Assembly: GCA_039619475.1 (NCBI GenBank)
Contig: CM077116.1
Location: 303,402,464-303,466,463, forward strand
Origin: Icerya purchasi
Taxonomy: Eukaryota > Arthropoda > Insecta > Hemiptera > Monophlebidae
Length of the DNA: 64,000 nucleotides
Direction of reading: 5' to 3'
A program made the translations under genes and the position numbers. Shown piece after piece: positions 43,996 to 56,254 of this stretch (the first letter of the stretch is position 1; every line of letters starts with the position of its first letter). The notes beneath the pieces are model-generated. The model did not search any database. It was given only the letters and a program-made list of their open reading frames with translations, and had not been told where the DNA came from.

Positions 43996-46649
43996 AAAAT
44001 TCATTAAGAATCTTATCGTGGAATCCTAATGGTTTATTGAACCATCAACAAGAATTACAAGCAATTATTGAAATAGAAAAAATTGATATTTGTTTGATTT
44101 CAGAAACTCATTTTACTGATCAAACATTTATTAAATTTAATGGTTTTAAAGTATATCATACTATCCATCCAGAAAATACTGCTAAAGGTGGAGCTGCTGT
44201 CATAGTTAGGGAACAAATAGAACATTATGAACTGGAAAAGTATAAAACTCCCCATATACAAGCTGCATCTATCTCTATTAAAAATAGTAATTATGCAATT
44301 ACTGTAACTGGAGTATACTGTCCTCCAAAGTATTCTATAAAAAAAAAAACGAATATATTCGGTTTCTAGATTATTTAGGTAGTCGATTTATAGTTGGTGG
44401 CGACTTTAATGCCACCTACTGGGGCTCTAGGCTAACAACAGCAAAAGGTAAAGAGTTGCTAAATGCAATCAAGGAATATAACTGTGATACGATATCAACA
44501 GGAAAACCGACCTACTGGCCATCTGATGTCACTAGAAAACCAGATTTAATAGATTTTTTCATAATAAGAAGTATTTCACATAATTATATCAAGATTGAAG
44601 AGTATTTTGGTTTAAGTTCTGACCATTCATCTATACTTTTGACGATAAGTAATAATATAATTGAAAAGGAAACTAATCCGACGTTAGTTAATAAACTTAC
44701 TGATTGGGAAAATTTCAGATATTGTTTAGAAGAAAATGTTAAATTAAATGTTCCACTGAGAACTATTGAACAAGTAGATTTTGAACTGGAGAAGTTTGTA
44801 AGTCAGATACAACATGCTGCCTGGAATAGTACCCCCGAAATTAAAAGACGGCTTAAGGGCAATAATTACCCCAAAGAAATTAGGAAACTATTAAGTGAAA
44901 AACGAAGGGCTAGGCGTAAATGGCAGCAAACTAGATCAATGCATGATAAAAATAAATATAACAATCTTACACAGAGATTAAAAAGAGAATTAAAAAAATT
45001 ACGTAACGAGACAATTGCAATAGCATTAACTGAAATGACAAGTGATAGTAGCACTGAGTATTCACTATGGAAAGCTACCAAAAGGATCAAGCAGCCTACT
45101 ACATTTGAAGCCCCAATTAAGGATATAAGCGGTAATTGGGCACGAAGTGAATGAGGACAAAGTAAAGTTATTTGCGGAACATTTAGAAAACGTGTTTCAC
45201 TTGGAAGTCTTTGAAGAAAATAACTGTATGAATCAAGAGATTGAGCAAAGAAATGAGGTAATCAAACCTGTTACACCATCTGAAGTTTTCCGCGAAATTA
45301 AATCAAATATAAAATCCAAGAAAGCGCCTGGATATGATTTAATTACTGGAGAAATAATAAAACAGCTACCAAAAAAGGCTATTCTAAAACTTACGCATAT
45401 TATCAACGCTGTACTTAGATTGAAATACGTACCAAGAGTTTGGAAAGTTGCTGATGTAATCATGATTCCGAAGCCAGGCAAATCGCAGTTTGAAATATCG
45501 TCCTACAGGCCAATATCGCTACTGCCAATACTATCAAAGCTATTTGAAAAATTGTTCTTAAAAAGACTAATGTCTGTAACTGAAATGGAAAATCTAATAC
45601 CAAAACACCAGTTTGGGTTTAGACAAAAGCACTCAACCATAGATCAAATACATAGAATAACTGATGTAACAGAAAAATCGTTGGAACGTAAACAAGTATG
45701 CTCGGCTGTTTTTTTAGATGTAGCCCAAGCCTTTGATAAGGTTTGGCATGAAGGTTTAAAATATAAGTTAAAAACTATGCTACCTATGTCATATGCAGAT
45801 ATACTAACTTCGTACCTTTCGGATAGGTATTTTAGAATAAAGAAAAACAATGTTTACTCGGACTTGAAAGCAATACTAGCTGGAGTCCCTCAAGGGAGTG
45901 TTTTGGGACCGACGCTTTATGTCCTCTATACGTGCGATTTACCTAAATTGGAAAATAACACCGTAGCAACTTTCGCTGATGACACAGCAATTTTAGCAGT
46001 AGCAGAGGACAATGTATTGTCTACAAGGAAGTTGCAAACTGCATTGGATACAATATATGATTGGACTAAAAAGTGGAACATTAAACTAAATGAAACTAAA
46101 TCCGTACATGTGGACTTTACTAATAAACGTACTACACATGCTCCAATACATATTAATAATAATGTTATACCGCACGCAAATACAGCTAAGTATCTAGGTA
46201 TGACATTAGATGCCAAACTTCGGTGGAAAGCACATGTAAAAAAGAAGAGAGAAGAGTTAGAAATACGATATAGAAAACTTTATTGGATGATCGGTAAACA
46301 CTCTCCGCTATCGATACATAATAAAATGTTGTTATATAATCAAATGTTGAAGCCTGTTTATGGCATACAGCTATGGAGTTGTAGCAAACAAAACAGTAGA
46401 AGTATTATACAGCGCTTTCAAAAGAAAGTTTTAAGGAACATGATGAACGCACCATATTACGTAAAAAATGTTCATATCCATAAAGATCTGCAGGCGGAGT
46501 ATGTTAATCAAGTAATTAAAAAATTTGCGAAATGTCATCAGATGAGACTTGTAAATCATGTAAATACTGAAGCGCGCCAGCTCTTGAACACAGCGGATCT
46601 GGGGAGAAGGCTCAAGAGAACAAAACCGCATGAACTAGTATCAGATTAG
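43992..46649 (+). pseudogene. Jockey-type LINE ORF2: endonuclease and reverse transcriptase, two frameshifts
   Basis: The first part (43992-44369) starts an APE-type endonuclease: LRILSWNPNGLLNHQQELQA, ICLISETHF, AKGGAAVIV. A slip in an A run at 44338-44350 changes frame; the second part continues GGDFNATYWGSR, TYWPSDVTRKPDLIDFF and SSDHSSILLT and runs to about 45150, where another frame change occurs. The third part (45147-46649) is reverse transcriptase: SKKAPGYDLITGEIIKQLPK, YRPISLLPILSKLFEKLFLK, HQFGFRQKHSTIDQIHRITD, AVFLDVAQAFDKVWHEGL, AGVPQGSVLGPTLYVLYT, TFADDTAILAVA, YLGMTLDAKLRWKAHVKKKR and FQKKVLRNMMNAPYYVKNVH. No RNase H, as usual for Jockey. The catalytic FADD is intact, but the two frameshifts prevent translation of a full protein. 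Confidence 0.93.
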
Positions 46650-46808
46650 TATTTGAAATTCGTAGATATATCATTTATTATTTAATTAAAGTGTGTATAC
46701 CAAGATTCCATTGGGCTATTTTGGTATTATTATTAGTTACTTATATATTGTTTTGTTAAAGAAAAATTGTTTATTAGTCTATTTAGACTAGATTGCAATA
46801 AAATAAGA

Positions 46809-46832
46809 GAAAAAAAAAAAAAAAAAAAAAAA
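46809..46832 (+). other. Poly-A tail of the Jockey-type LINE
   Basis: An A run of about 24 bases marks the 3' end of the copied RNA. Confidence 0.9.
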
Positions 46833-47454
46833 TAATATTTTGACACATCGATACAATGTCGAGTCATCTGAAAAAGAAGAAAATCGATTTTAGCTGATAT
46901 CGAACATAATCGGATCGATTTATATCGGTCACGATGCCGGTACGATTAACTCGGACACACTAGCGTAATTATTTGAATTTTAGAAAAAGTCGATCAACAC
47001 GGGCCGACATAATAAGGTCTGAATTCCACTGCGTGATTCAGACCTCTAGACTCTTGCTGAAAGTGTACACAGATCAGAGTTACATCACCGACAACATCGT
47101 TCGGCAGTCGTGACATTTTTTTACAACAACCGACTTGACTCGAGCAGTGTTAAACAGCAAAACACATTTTGAAGACTGCGTCGCTGTAAAGAGCGTCCAG
47201 AAATTTAAAGGGACTTTCGGTTTTATAGTTGTTGTATAAAGAATGCAACCGGATGCATAGCGGAACTCAAGAAATCAGTTGGGCTTAGATGTCACAGAAG
47301 AAGAATGAGGTTCGTTGCACAGCGACTGACTTATACCTCCAGTTGTTCTTCATGAATTTTGTACTGCATGCGTACTCTCCGGATTAACGCATCGCTTCGT
47401 ACGATTTAGCTCTCTTCCGAGTAATCGCATTATACTGTGGTGAATGATTTTTTT
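46833..47454 (+). other. Mostly unassigned; possible mariner C-terminal scrap near 47350-47450
   Basis: The plus strand reads ILYCMRTLR in one frame and FVLHAYSPD followed by ASYDLALFRV in another. HPPYSPDLAPSDYHLF is the usual third-aspartate region of mariner transposases, and the order fits, but only about 30 residues are visible. Confidence 0.3.
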
Positions 47455-47610
47455 GTATGTGTGATTTTTTTGCCCCCTAATCCTAAAAACTTTGGGTAGG
47501 GTTGTTTATTTTATTTAATCCACAATGTTTACTACAATCTTCAATAAACGCGCCATTTAATTAAGTTTTTGGTTTCCTACAATCCCATCTTATAATGAAA
47601 TTAATTTTTT
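47455..47610 (-). mobile_element. LINE-like 3' end, mate of 7128-7260
   Basis: The minus strand ends CTACCCAAAGTTTTTAGG, ATTAGGGGGC and an A run, with an ATTAAATAA block upstream, as at 7128-7260. Confidence 0.4.
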
Positions 47611-48584
47611 TTTACAACGCTTAATACTAGTTTTAACCTTAACTACATATTTCATATTATCATATAATTGAATTTTTCTTTTGATATATAATTCCTTCCA
47701 CGACGAATTCGGTTAAACTTATTATTAAAATGGATTCGAAACTAATACTGTTACGTATAAATCATTGAATACCCCATTGTATTATCTAAAAATTAAAATC
47801 TTTTTTCGCAATTTTCGGTATCTGTAATTTTATACTTTTATAAATACGCTCTAAGATATAAATTGTAAGTTAAAAAAATTGGGCGCAAAGACTTTATTTA
47901 TTCGTTCTATGATATTTGGAAATTATTATTTCGCTAGTCCATTATAACTGGCCCATATATTTTGATATTTATTCATATAATATTCTATTAAAATTACTTC
48001 AAACTGTTTTACATTAAGCACTTTATTTTCTCATAAATACAACAAAGATATGTCTATAAATTACGTTACTGAAATCGTGATTGATTTCAACTTTATCATT
48101 AATTAAAAACATATTTATGTGTTTTTGCAATTCGTATCCAATGGGCATAATGCCTGCGATAAATAAGCTTAATAGCTACGGTTCTTTGGAAACATTTAAG
48201 TATATTGTGGGCGCTGCTCTGCAGTTGCGGCCATATTGGGGAATGCGATCAATGCTAATTTGTATTTTCTTTTTTTTTTTTTTTTTCTGTTTCCTTAAAT
48301 TTCATCTCAGCATTGTGAGCACTGCTTTGTAGTTGCGGCCATATTGCGAGATGAAGTTTCCTCCTTTATACTTATTATCTAGTAGTATAAGTAGTATTTA
48401 AACAGTTGGACAAAACCAAGAAAATGTTTTCTCATTTTATTACTTTGTTTTGTTTTCGTGCATTCAGTCTGGTTTGAACGTTAGCTTGCTATGAACTATA
48501 TATTGATCAGGCCAAAAAAAAAAAAAGAAAAAAAAAAACTGGCCATGTAGGCCATTTAGCAGTATATTTAAAGGGGCGGGTATT
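47611..48584. other. Unassigned, AT-rich
   Basis: No coding similarity found. Two direct repeats of about 42 bases containing AGTTGCGGCCATATTG lie at 48203-48244 and 48312-48353. Confidence 0.4.
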
Positions 48585-49295
48585 GAGCATGAAGGGAGAA
48601 AAGTACCCTCTAGTACCTACCCGATGGTAGTCTTTATTTCTTACGTCTCAACCACCCCTGATATCACTAGCAGTACCTAGTATTCCGGCAGCGAGTGTGT
48701 TCGGATGACTTTCCCTAATCTTCCTGAGCGTCTTCCGGCATTACTAACATCTATCACATACTCTATAATCCCGATGCAACATGTGCCATGGTACATTTTT
48801 GTTACGAGCCTAAAGATTTTATTCTGCGTACTTTGTATTATCCTCAGATTTGTAAGTTTATCAGAACCCTAAAACTGTACTCCGTATATCAAAATAAATA
48901 GGTTTCAAGATGATACACTTGTGTTAAACGTTTGTTATCTATATTTAGTAGATTGGTTCCTCCTGAGCCGGTACATTTTTTTTTAATATGAATTCTCTTT
49001 TCTTTGCCTGCATGTGCTTAGCGACTATCTAGCTGTAATCTCCCAAGTACTTAATTGTTGTCCTCAGAGGTAATTCCGTGTTATTTATATCCTAAAACAG
49101 TTGCGGTTATGACTTCTCTATTCGTGAAATAACACCGGATATTGTCTGATTTATTTCCCCGTTGATTTGAACTTTAAACTAGCTTTCCGCCTCGGTGGTA
49201 AGAGCCTTCTGCAGATTTCCGCTTGCTATCGTCCGATGATCTGTACGTGACGCAAGTAATGTCGTGTCGTCAGAAAATGTGGTACGTTTTCCGTT
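48585..49295 (-). pseudogene. Jockey-like LINE reverse transcriptase fragment
   Basis: From 49290 downward: TFSDDTTLLASRTDHRTIAS (the F/YxDD box with S in second place), GNLQKAL, then VQINGEINQTI, LPLRTTIKYLGDY, KHMQAKKREFILKK, a broken KPIxxYGIQ segment and MYHGTCCIGIIEYVID-like pieces in mixed frames. The order of palm, then thumb (xIKYLG), then late C-terminus fits Jockey ORF2. Heavily damaged. Confidence 0.6.
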
Positions 49296-49329
49296 GCAGG
49301 AAGGTCTCTGCTCACTTAAGTTTAGCCGC

Positions 49330-49775
49330 GCAGATAAAAACATGATATCGCTATAATTGCGGAAACAGCTTATAAAAAGTTTCGTCTGGTCAGTCGCACT
49401 GTATGGTGCGGAAACATGGGAGAGCTGAAACGAGCTGACTGTAAACGGCTAGAAGCATCTGAAATGAGGTGCTGGCGGAAGCTACAGCGAATAAGTCGGA
49501 CGGAGAAAATTAATAACCAAACGGTATTCGACAGAATCGAAGAGAGAAGAACTACATATATTGGAACGCTGGATTAGCTAAGGCATTGCGGTCAGAACAT
49601 GGCCTAATCAAAGTCGTTATCGAAGGAAAAATAGCAGAAAGGAGATAGGCGTCCTCGGATGACGCGATATTACAAGAAACTAAGGCGCGGAACTTTGCGG
49701 AATTGAAAGGCGTGGAGGCAAATAGTGCTGGGCTGAATCAAACAGGCCGCTGTCACATGAAGAAGAAGAAGAACA
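49330..49775 (+). pseudogene. RTE-like LINE ORF2 C-terminal fragment
   Basis: The plus strand reads LIKSFVWSVALYGAETWE-like residues with frame changes, then KRLEASEMRCWRKLQRISRT, KINNQTVFDRIEERRTTYIG and, further on, KEIGV and AEL segments, ending at GAAGAAGAAGAAGAA. WSVALYGAETW...LEAFExWCWR is the diagnostic block of RTE-like elements. No catalytic domain remains. Confidence 0.65.
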
Positions 49776-50339
49776 AAATTGTAAGACGAAATGTAACTTT
49801 GAAAGATTTTCGCTAATGATTAGAAAACTTTTCCTCGATCTTTCTCCATCGAAAAAGTAAAGCCGAACGGACGTGTTATCGTGCTCATTGCCAGTAGTTT
49901 AAATGAAATCGATGAAAGCCTCTCTAGAGTACATGTTACTCTGTATTAATCCAATTACAATAAAAAAAAAAGTCGAAAATTACACAAATTTCTTCAAAAA
50001 TACGACGAAAGCTGAACCATTGCCGTTTTGCTCTTTTTATTCTAATAGGAATTTTTGTTTTTTTTTTTTTAGGTTTTATTTTTTCGTCGTAGATAGAAGG
50101 GGAAAAAATTCTGACTTCTGAGATTTTTTAAGAAATACGTGTCTATATAGCTCTATGATTGTAAATGAATGATTACTTGTTGAAAACTGACGAGGTAATT
50201 ACGAATTGCCTGGCGTAGAAGGTTATGTTTGCTTCCTAAATTATTTAGTACGATGAAATCATTTAAACCGGCGAGGGAGAAAAGTCTTGCATGAGGACAA
50301 TACAAGTTCGGAGCTGACTGATTAGGGGAAAATAATAAA
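49776..50339. other. No recognisable feature
   Basis: AT-rich; a 72-codon plus-strand frame (49903-50121) is not recognised. Confidence 0.35.
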
Positions 50340-50700
50340 GTGAACTCTAATTATTATTTTGTTTCAGGCAGTGTGCGGTTACCTAGTACACTAAGGTACT
50401 CAGCTACCGAAACAAAGCTGTCACAAGTTAACTCATTCTGGATTGCAGTCGCCTCCAGGTCTGGGACATCGGAAATTATACGAGAAAAATTGTCTGGAAA
50501 GGAAACAAAAGGCGGGTTGTCTCAAAAGAAGACAATCAGGCTTTTAAGGATATCTGAATAAACCTAGTTCCATATCTCCTTGAATTTCCTTAATCGCAGT
50601 TATTTCATTATTAGAGGTGCATAGTAGTTTAATATCATCCGCATAAATTGAGATATGAGAGTTATGGTTTTTCTCGCGCTGTTTATGCAATAATAATAAT
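50340..50700 (-). pseudogene. LINE reverse transcriptase palm fragment
   Basis: The minus strand reads NHNSHISIYADDIKLLCTSN followed by NEITAIKEIQGDMELG, a clear YADD catalytic box with its following helix. Beyond that the frame degrades. Clade not decided; ADDIKLL is common in several LINE groups. Confidence 0.65.
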
Positions 50701-52379
50701 AATAAAAAAAAAAAAAAAAAGACTATCCTAAGTTCAACAGTAATCTAGAAAATTTATGGGAACAGATAAGACGATACTCGTACCGAATTTTCTATTCCCT
50801 TTTTTTCTTTTTCCGTAGAATTTTGTCGCGCGTATTTATCGCTTCTTGAATTTTAAAATTGTAAAATTTTCTTTTTTTCTGTTTTAATGTAAACAATTTT
50901 GGGGGGTTCATATCTTTCCTCTATGCTGCAATGAAAACTTTTTGGTTAATTGTTGCCCGGTTATATTAAAGTATACCTCGAAAGGGAAATTATTCTTTTT
51001 TTTTTTTTGGGTGGGAGGGCACTCAGTCGGTACTCTTCACCGATTACTATAATTATTATTACTGATTTGAGTGGCAAAGCGCAAGTGACACAATTTTTGA
51101 TATGTCCCTCTATTCAAATCAAGATGAAACCGAGCCGACTGCTGGCTGGCTGAATATATTTTCTAAGCCGTATAATCCTTTCGGAAACAAATTATTTAAA
51201 CTTTCAAGAATAAGTAGATTTTAAAATTTTCGCTTAGATATATATGGCTAATTTCATTATTAAACAAGGGAAGGGGAAAAAAAAGAAGAGAGATTGGAAT
51301 TACAGAGATGGGGCTTAGTGAAAAATGGTCATCTCAGCGATACTGCTCCATCCAATTAAATTGCCAGCCGACTGCTTAATTTTATGAAGAGATTATTTTA
51401 GAACTTTAAAAATCTCGCGGGCCCAATTTCAAGCAGAGCCTCGACGGCGGTAATTAGTAGAAAAGAGAGATTAACAAAACTAGAGGAATTAAAAATTCTC
51501 GCATTTGTTGAATTTGTAAAAAAGAAGTGCACGCTACAAATCTTCGGAAATTGAAAATGTTGCGCGAATAAAACCGTAATCATTTTTACGCGACTTAAAA
51601 AGTCACCGAAAACAAGAGCTGCTGAAAAATATGCAAATTGATCGTCCGAATGAAAAATTATCAAATAATTTCGTACTAGCGTGAAATGAAATATTTCACC
51701 GGAGACGAAGCGTAGGCCGCTGTTGCGCGACAAAAGTTAGCTCAGCGTTACGTTTGCTTAAATTGAACTTAATAAAACTCACCGAAAAAGAAGGAAATTT
51801 CCTGACGATCTTTGAAAACTCCTCTAGACCCCGCCACCCTTTTTTTTACTAGACGCTAATATTGACAAATTAGTTTTTTCAGAAACGCAAAGTCGTATAT
51901 TATCGCATCCATCTCTTCCCTTATTCTTATTTATTTTACCGGTTTTTTTCTTTTTTAAATGTGCGTTTTTTTACCTTTATCATATTATATTTTTCTACAA
52001 ATTTTATGCATAGGGTTAGAGCGTCAAGTTTCCTGCGGATAATGCTTATTTAATGTGAGTGAATCAGGTTTTATTTTTTTTTATTTTTTACTTTATTATG
52101 ATTTTTTTTTTTTTTTTTTTTACGGTACTTTAATTAAATTCTACCTATAGAGAGTATTAGACACTTATGATTTAAAGTGATTCTTACGTTAAATTTCAAC
52201 AGTACGTTAATCGCAGTACATTTAAATTTCTGAATGTTATTAACAGTTGAATCTAATCAACTTCCTCGCAGGACTATATTATGCGTTTTCTTTTTTTGTT
52301 TTTTTTTTTTTGCAGTTGGAACCAGCGAGATCGTTAAATATTAAGCTGGAAAATAGTTAAAGTTAATTTTCTCTTCTAA
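50701..52379. other. No recognisable gene
   Basis: AT-rich with many T and A runs (for example 52097-52120). A 111-codon minus-strand frame (51398-51733) is not recognised. Confidence 0.35.
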
Positions 52380-52712
52380 CTTATACAGTAATATTAGTTA
52401 TCCTTTTTCTACGTTGTTCACCCCTGTGGGGTATCGTGATCATGTAGCAATCCGATTGTTTCACGCATATCCCTCGATCTTTTGCTTGTTGTATACATTG
52501 ATGCAATCCAGTTTGCTTTCTTATCATATCTGTCCAGCGCTGTGGAGGGCGGCCTTTTGAATCCTTCCATATCTTAGTCAGTTTCATCATAGCGCAGCGG
52601 CCCATTTGAATGCGCGACGCTTTGTTTCCTGTTCTGAACCTTTTTTACTACTAATTAATGATCCTAAGTATATAAAAAATTTGCGTTCGGTAAGTTCCAC
52701 TGTTGACATGCC

Positions 52713-52746
<34 letters not shown>

Positions 52747-53490
52747 CATAAAATTATTGACAGCTTTGTATCCTGCAAAAACATTATCATCGATAACAGT
52801 TTTTCTCTGTCTATAATCATGATTTTTGTTTTAGCCTTATTAATTTCGAGCACATATTTGTGACTGACAGTTTCAACCTTTTCTAGTAGTATTTTCATTT
52901 CGTCCAAATTGGTCGCGCAATAAGTGCTGTATCATCAGCGTATCGTAAATTGGAGACCTTTCGTCCACCCAAGGACACTCCTCCGCTCTATCCATCTAGT
53001 ACTGCTTTCATAATATATTCTTCATAGAGGTTAAACAAAACGGGCGACAGGATGCATCTCTGTCATACAACCTTCTTTGTGTAAAATTCATCGGATTGTA
53101 TTCCTTGATCTATTTGAACGACATTACTATTATGTTCGTGCAGGTTCTTAATTAATGAAACGATATGTTCCGGAACACACATATTAATCAACCCTAGCCA
53201 TAATTGGCTCCATATTACATTATCAAAAGCTTTGTGGTAATCTATAAAACATAGAACTAACGGCATATTATACTCCAGAGATTTTTCTATTATTTGTCTT
53301 AAGTTCAAGATTTGTCCACATCCTTTTACAAATCCTGTTTGTTTTTCAAGAATCCGCGTTTTCACTATCCCTTTCAAACGCTTATGAATTATGTGGAGCA
53401 CTATCTTACTCGCGTGTGACAGAAGTGAGATAGTTCTGTAGTTTTCACATTTTGTTCTTTTTCGCTTTTTAAATAGTGCTATATACAAGT
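52380..53490 (-). pseudogene. RTE-like LINE reverse transcriptase, decayed
   Basis: From 53490 downward: CENYRTISLLSHASKIVLHI, RILEKQTGFVKGCGQ, LVLCFIDYHKAFDNVIWSQL, NVVQIDQGIQ, then RQRCILSPVLFNLYEEYIMK, a stop, LGGRKVSNLRYADDTALIAR (catalytic box), MDEMKILLEKVETVSHKYVL, EINKAKTKIMIID, an inserted A run of about 33 bases (52709-52743), FIYLGSLISSKKGSEQETKR and RPPQRWTDMIRKQTG. This is most of an RTE-like reverse transcriptase in order, with stops and shifts; the endonuclease is absent. Confidence 0.85.
52709..52743. repeat. Poly-A run inside the RTE-like relic
   Basis: About 33 A on the plus strand between the conserved palm and thumb segments, so it expanded or was inserted after the element died. 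Confidence 0.9.
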
Positions 53491-53689
53491 TATACGTATT
53501 ATTAATTTAAATATTCTTATTATAACGAATAAGGTGAACTTGTTAATTACCTAATTTTACTATAATATGATATTGTTATAAACGTATCTGGTTAATAATA
53601 ATTTTAACGTTTATTGTTGGCTAGATACGAATATCGTATTTTCGTACCCTTCATTAGTTTTTAAATACTCATACGCACGTAACTGTTTT

Positions 53690-54640
53690 AAGATACAAGA
53701 AGGTCTGGACTGCTTTCAGCTTATGTTAATCGACAAGCTATTAGCAGGATATTTAATTCGATAATTTCAATCCACCGGGCACATTTTCAACATACCTTTA
53801 CGGATGGTTCTAAATCTCTTCATTCCACAGTTGCAGCATTTTTCATACTATACCTTAACTTAATCAAAACATTCTCTCTTCCTTGTTTCACCTCCGTTTA
53901 GAGTGCTCAATGTTTTGCCATTGTCAAGGCACACTGACCTTTTTAAATTCGCCAAACTTCTCCAAAAATATTATTCTTTGTCCGATTCAGTGAGCTGTTT
54001 ATCAGCTCTGTAATATCAGCACAAAATCTTATCCATATATTTACAAAATCTGAAGCTAAGCAGTATCCCTGGCTGAAGCTGGCATAACGGTGAACTTTGT
54101 TTGGATCCTAGGACATACCAATAAGGTGTATACGGCTGCCAAAAACGCATCGACTAATGGCTGATTAGTTCCATACTTTTTCACCAGAGATCTTATTGAC
54201 CACCTTATTAAACATGCTCACAAAGAATATTAGGAAGTGATATGGTCAAATCCCTTTGCTGCGCAACAGTATTATTCAATCCGACGTTCCTAACGTTGTT
54301 CCATGGTTTAGTTATATTTCGTACGTTTCTAACCAGCTCGTTCATCCTTTACAATATATCGTCTCCGGTTACGTGTAAACCGTCTCTCTACTTCTATGTA
54401 TAACACGGGAGGCTAGTCTCATCTCTCTATTGCCAACATCCACTAGACTCCTCAAACAAAGTAGCGGATGCGCCGGTCTTTGAATGCAATTAGCACACGG
54501 CTGTACAATTCAATAGTATACTTTTAGATCCCTCTTCCATGCATTGTTAATTCTATCTCAGACACCGTTAGTGTTGCAATGTAGAAGTTACTATTTAATT
54601 ATACAGTTCAGTGCAATATTACTGGGTAACATTAGACGCG
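53690..54640 (+). pseudogene. RNase H-bearing LINE relic
   Basis: The plus strand contains FTDGSKSLHSTVAAFFI (RNase H start), then degraded QCFAIVKAH, a tryptophan/proline-poor segment and EILLTTLLNML-type C-terminal pieces through 54360, plus RSYYLIIQFSAILLGN at about 54570-54620. The order fits the RNase H to C-terminal part of an I-like ORF2. Stops are numerous; boundaries are approximate. Confidence 0.5.
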
Positions 54641-55490
54641 GGTTTCTAAATATATATATAATTGACAATGAATGGAATTTTCAATGTTCAAAAAGAAAAA
54701 AAGAAAAAAAAAAGTTAAATTTAAGAAATTAGAATTTCGGTATGCTGAGCAACAACAAAATCCGGGGGGCTATTTAAATAAAAATACTTATCGAAGCGAT
54801 TTTTTTTTTTTTTTTGGTTGCAATTTGCATTACGTTTAAGGAGCCCGTCAAGCTCTGCAGCTTGTCGGCGTGGTCCTCAAAAATAACACATTCCTTCCTT
54901 CTTTATTAGTGAATATAATATAATATTAGTTATACTTAAACAAGTTCGGAAACATATTACTAGTTATCAGTACTACTAACGATTCGTCTTATTTAGATAT
55001 TCCATGTATTCAGTTTTAGTAATGGTGATGATTAACCTTGTATTATTATCTAAACTACATCTGAAAACTTCTTTTGAATAAAAAGTACAACATTTTCCTA
55101 GTATAATAATACCCGTATATCCCTTCATAACCTCATATACATATTTTCGCACATATCTGACACATATATTAATTAATACTTAATATATATACTCGACAGT
55201 AAGAACATGATTGTTTTAATTACTTTTAATATTTTGATTCATAGCCCATTTTTTTATTTCTACTTTGGATGACTTTTTATTTGAACGTAAAATTTTTAAA
55301 AATTTAAATAACTTTAAACTACAGTTACACTGTTATGTATTTTACTATACGAACAAATTAAGTATTCACAATTACATAAAATACATGATGTTATTTATAT
55401 TAGATTTTCGTTAAGCATTGTTTACTGAAGTATATATTTGTGATGGTTTTTTGAAGTTTGGTAAATTCGTATTGGTATTTACTTATAAGG
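54641..55490. other. No recognisable gene
   Basis: AT-rich; T run at 54801-54815. Confidence 0.35.
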
Positions 55491-56180
55491 TACATCGTTT
55501 TGATGTTATTCATTATGTGTGATTTCCTCCGTAACCGCACTTTTTATTTGGCTGTTGTTGTTTAATGTGTTTAGCAGTTTACATAGTATATTTATTTTAA
55601 TATTTTCCTCGTGCTTGTTTAGGTTATTGGGTTTTATAATGACGTAATTCCCTGATATTATAAGTTGGTGGATTTCTTTTTTCTATTTCAATTTCCTTGT
55701 TTAACCATTCCATTATAACCAAGTGGTGTAGATATATGATTTGGGATTCAGCATATTACTATGTTTTATTAACAGGTTCCTATCTGCGTATTTACGTTCC
55801 GTATTATTTCTAATTAAGATAGTCAAGCATGTTTTTTGAAGGTAGTTAATATGTTTCATATTAGTTTTATTTAATTTCCCCCAATCTATTGTTGCATAAT
55901 TTAAATGTGATTGGCATAGGGCATTGTATATTAATAACTTTGTTTTTTTGGACGATACATAACTTTTTTTAGTTTATATAACAGCGGAATTGTTTTCCGA
56001 ATCTTTATGCTCAGGTCATTTACATGATGATCCCTCCAATTAAAGTGATTATATACTTTTACTCCCAAATATTTATAATTGTTTACAGTTTCAATAATGT
56101 TGCATTGACAGGTGTTAACATTTTCTATATGTACGCAATTTGAAGTGTGACATTTTATATTAATTTTGTATGGCGGATAG
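55490..56180 (-). pseudogene. LINE ORF2 thumb and C-terminal fragment
   Basis: The minus strand reads YIENVNTCQCNIIETVNNYK, YLGVKVYNHFNWRDH, NDLSIKIRKTIPLLYKLKKV, then in shifted frames an ALCQSHLNYATIDWGKLN-like block, HINYLQKTCLTILIRNN and IHQLIISGNYVI. xYLGVxxDxxxxWxxHI...KIRKTIxLLYKL...L.YA...WG is the common thumb pattern of Jockey/CR1-type elements. The palm is missing. Confidence 0.6.
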
Positions 56181-56254
56181 TGGTTACCTGATTTGATTCA
56201 TAATTCGATAGTTAGGATAATATTTGCGAGAATAACGTCTTTAAGAAAATCGTC

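Larger units (their letters stand above)
43060..46832 (+). mobile_element. Near-complete Jockey-type LINE
   Basis: Contains ORF1 (43114-43995), an ORF2 in three frames (43992-46649), a 3' UTR of about 160 bases and a poly-A tail (46809-46832). The 5' boundary is approximate; I found no certain target-site duplication, only a weak ATAATATTT match at 43086-43094 and just after the tail. Two single-base frameshifts in ORF2 make the copy inactive. Confidence 0.88.
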
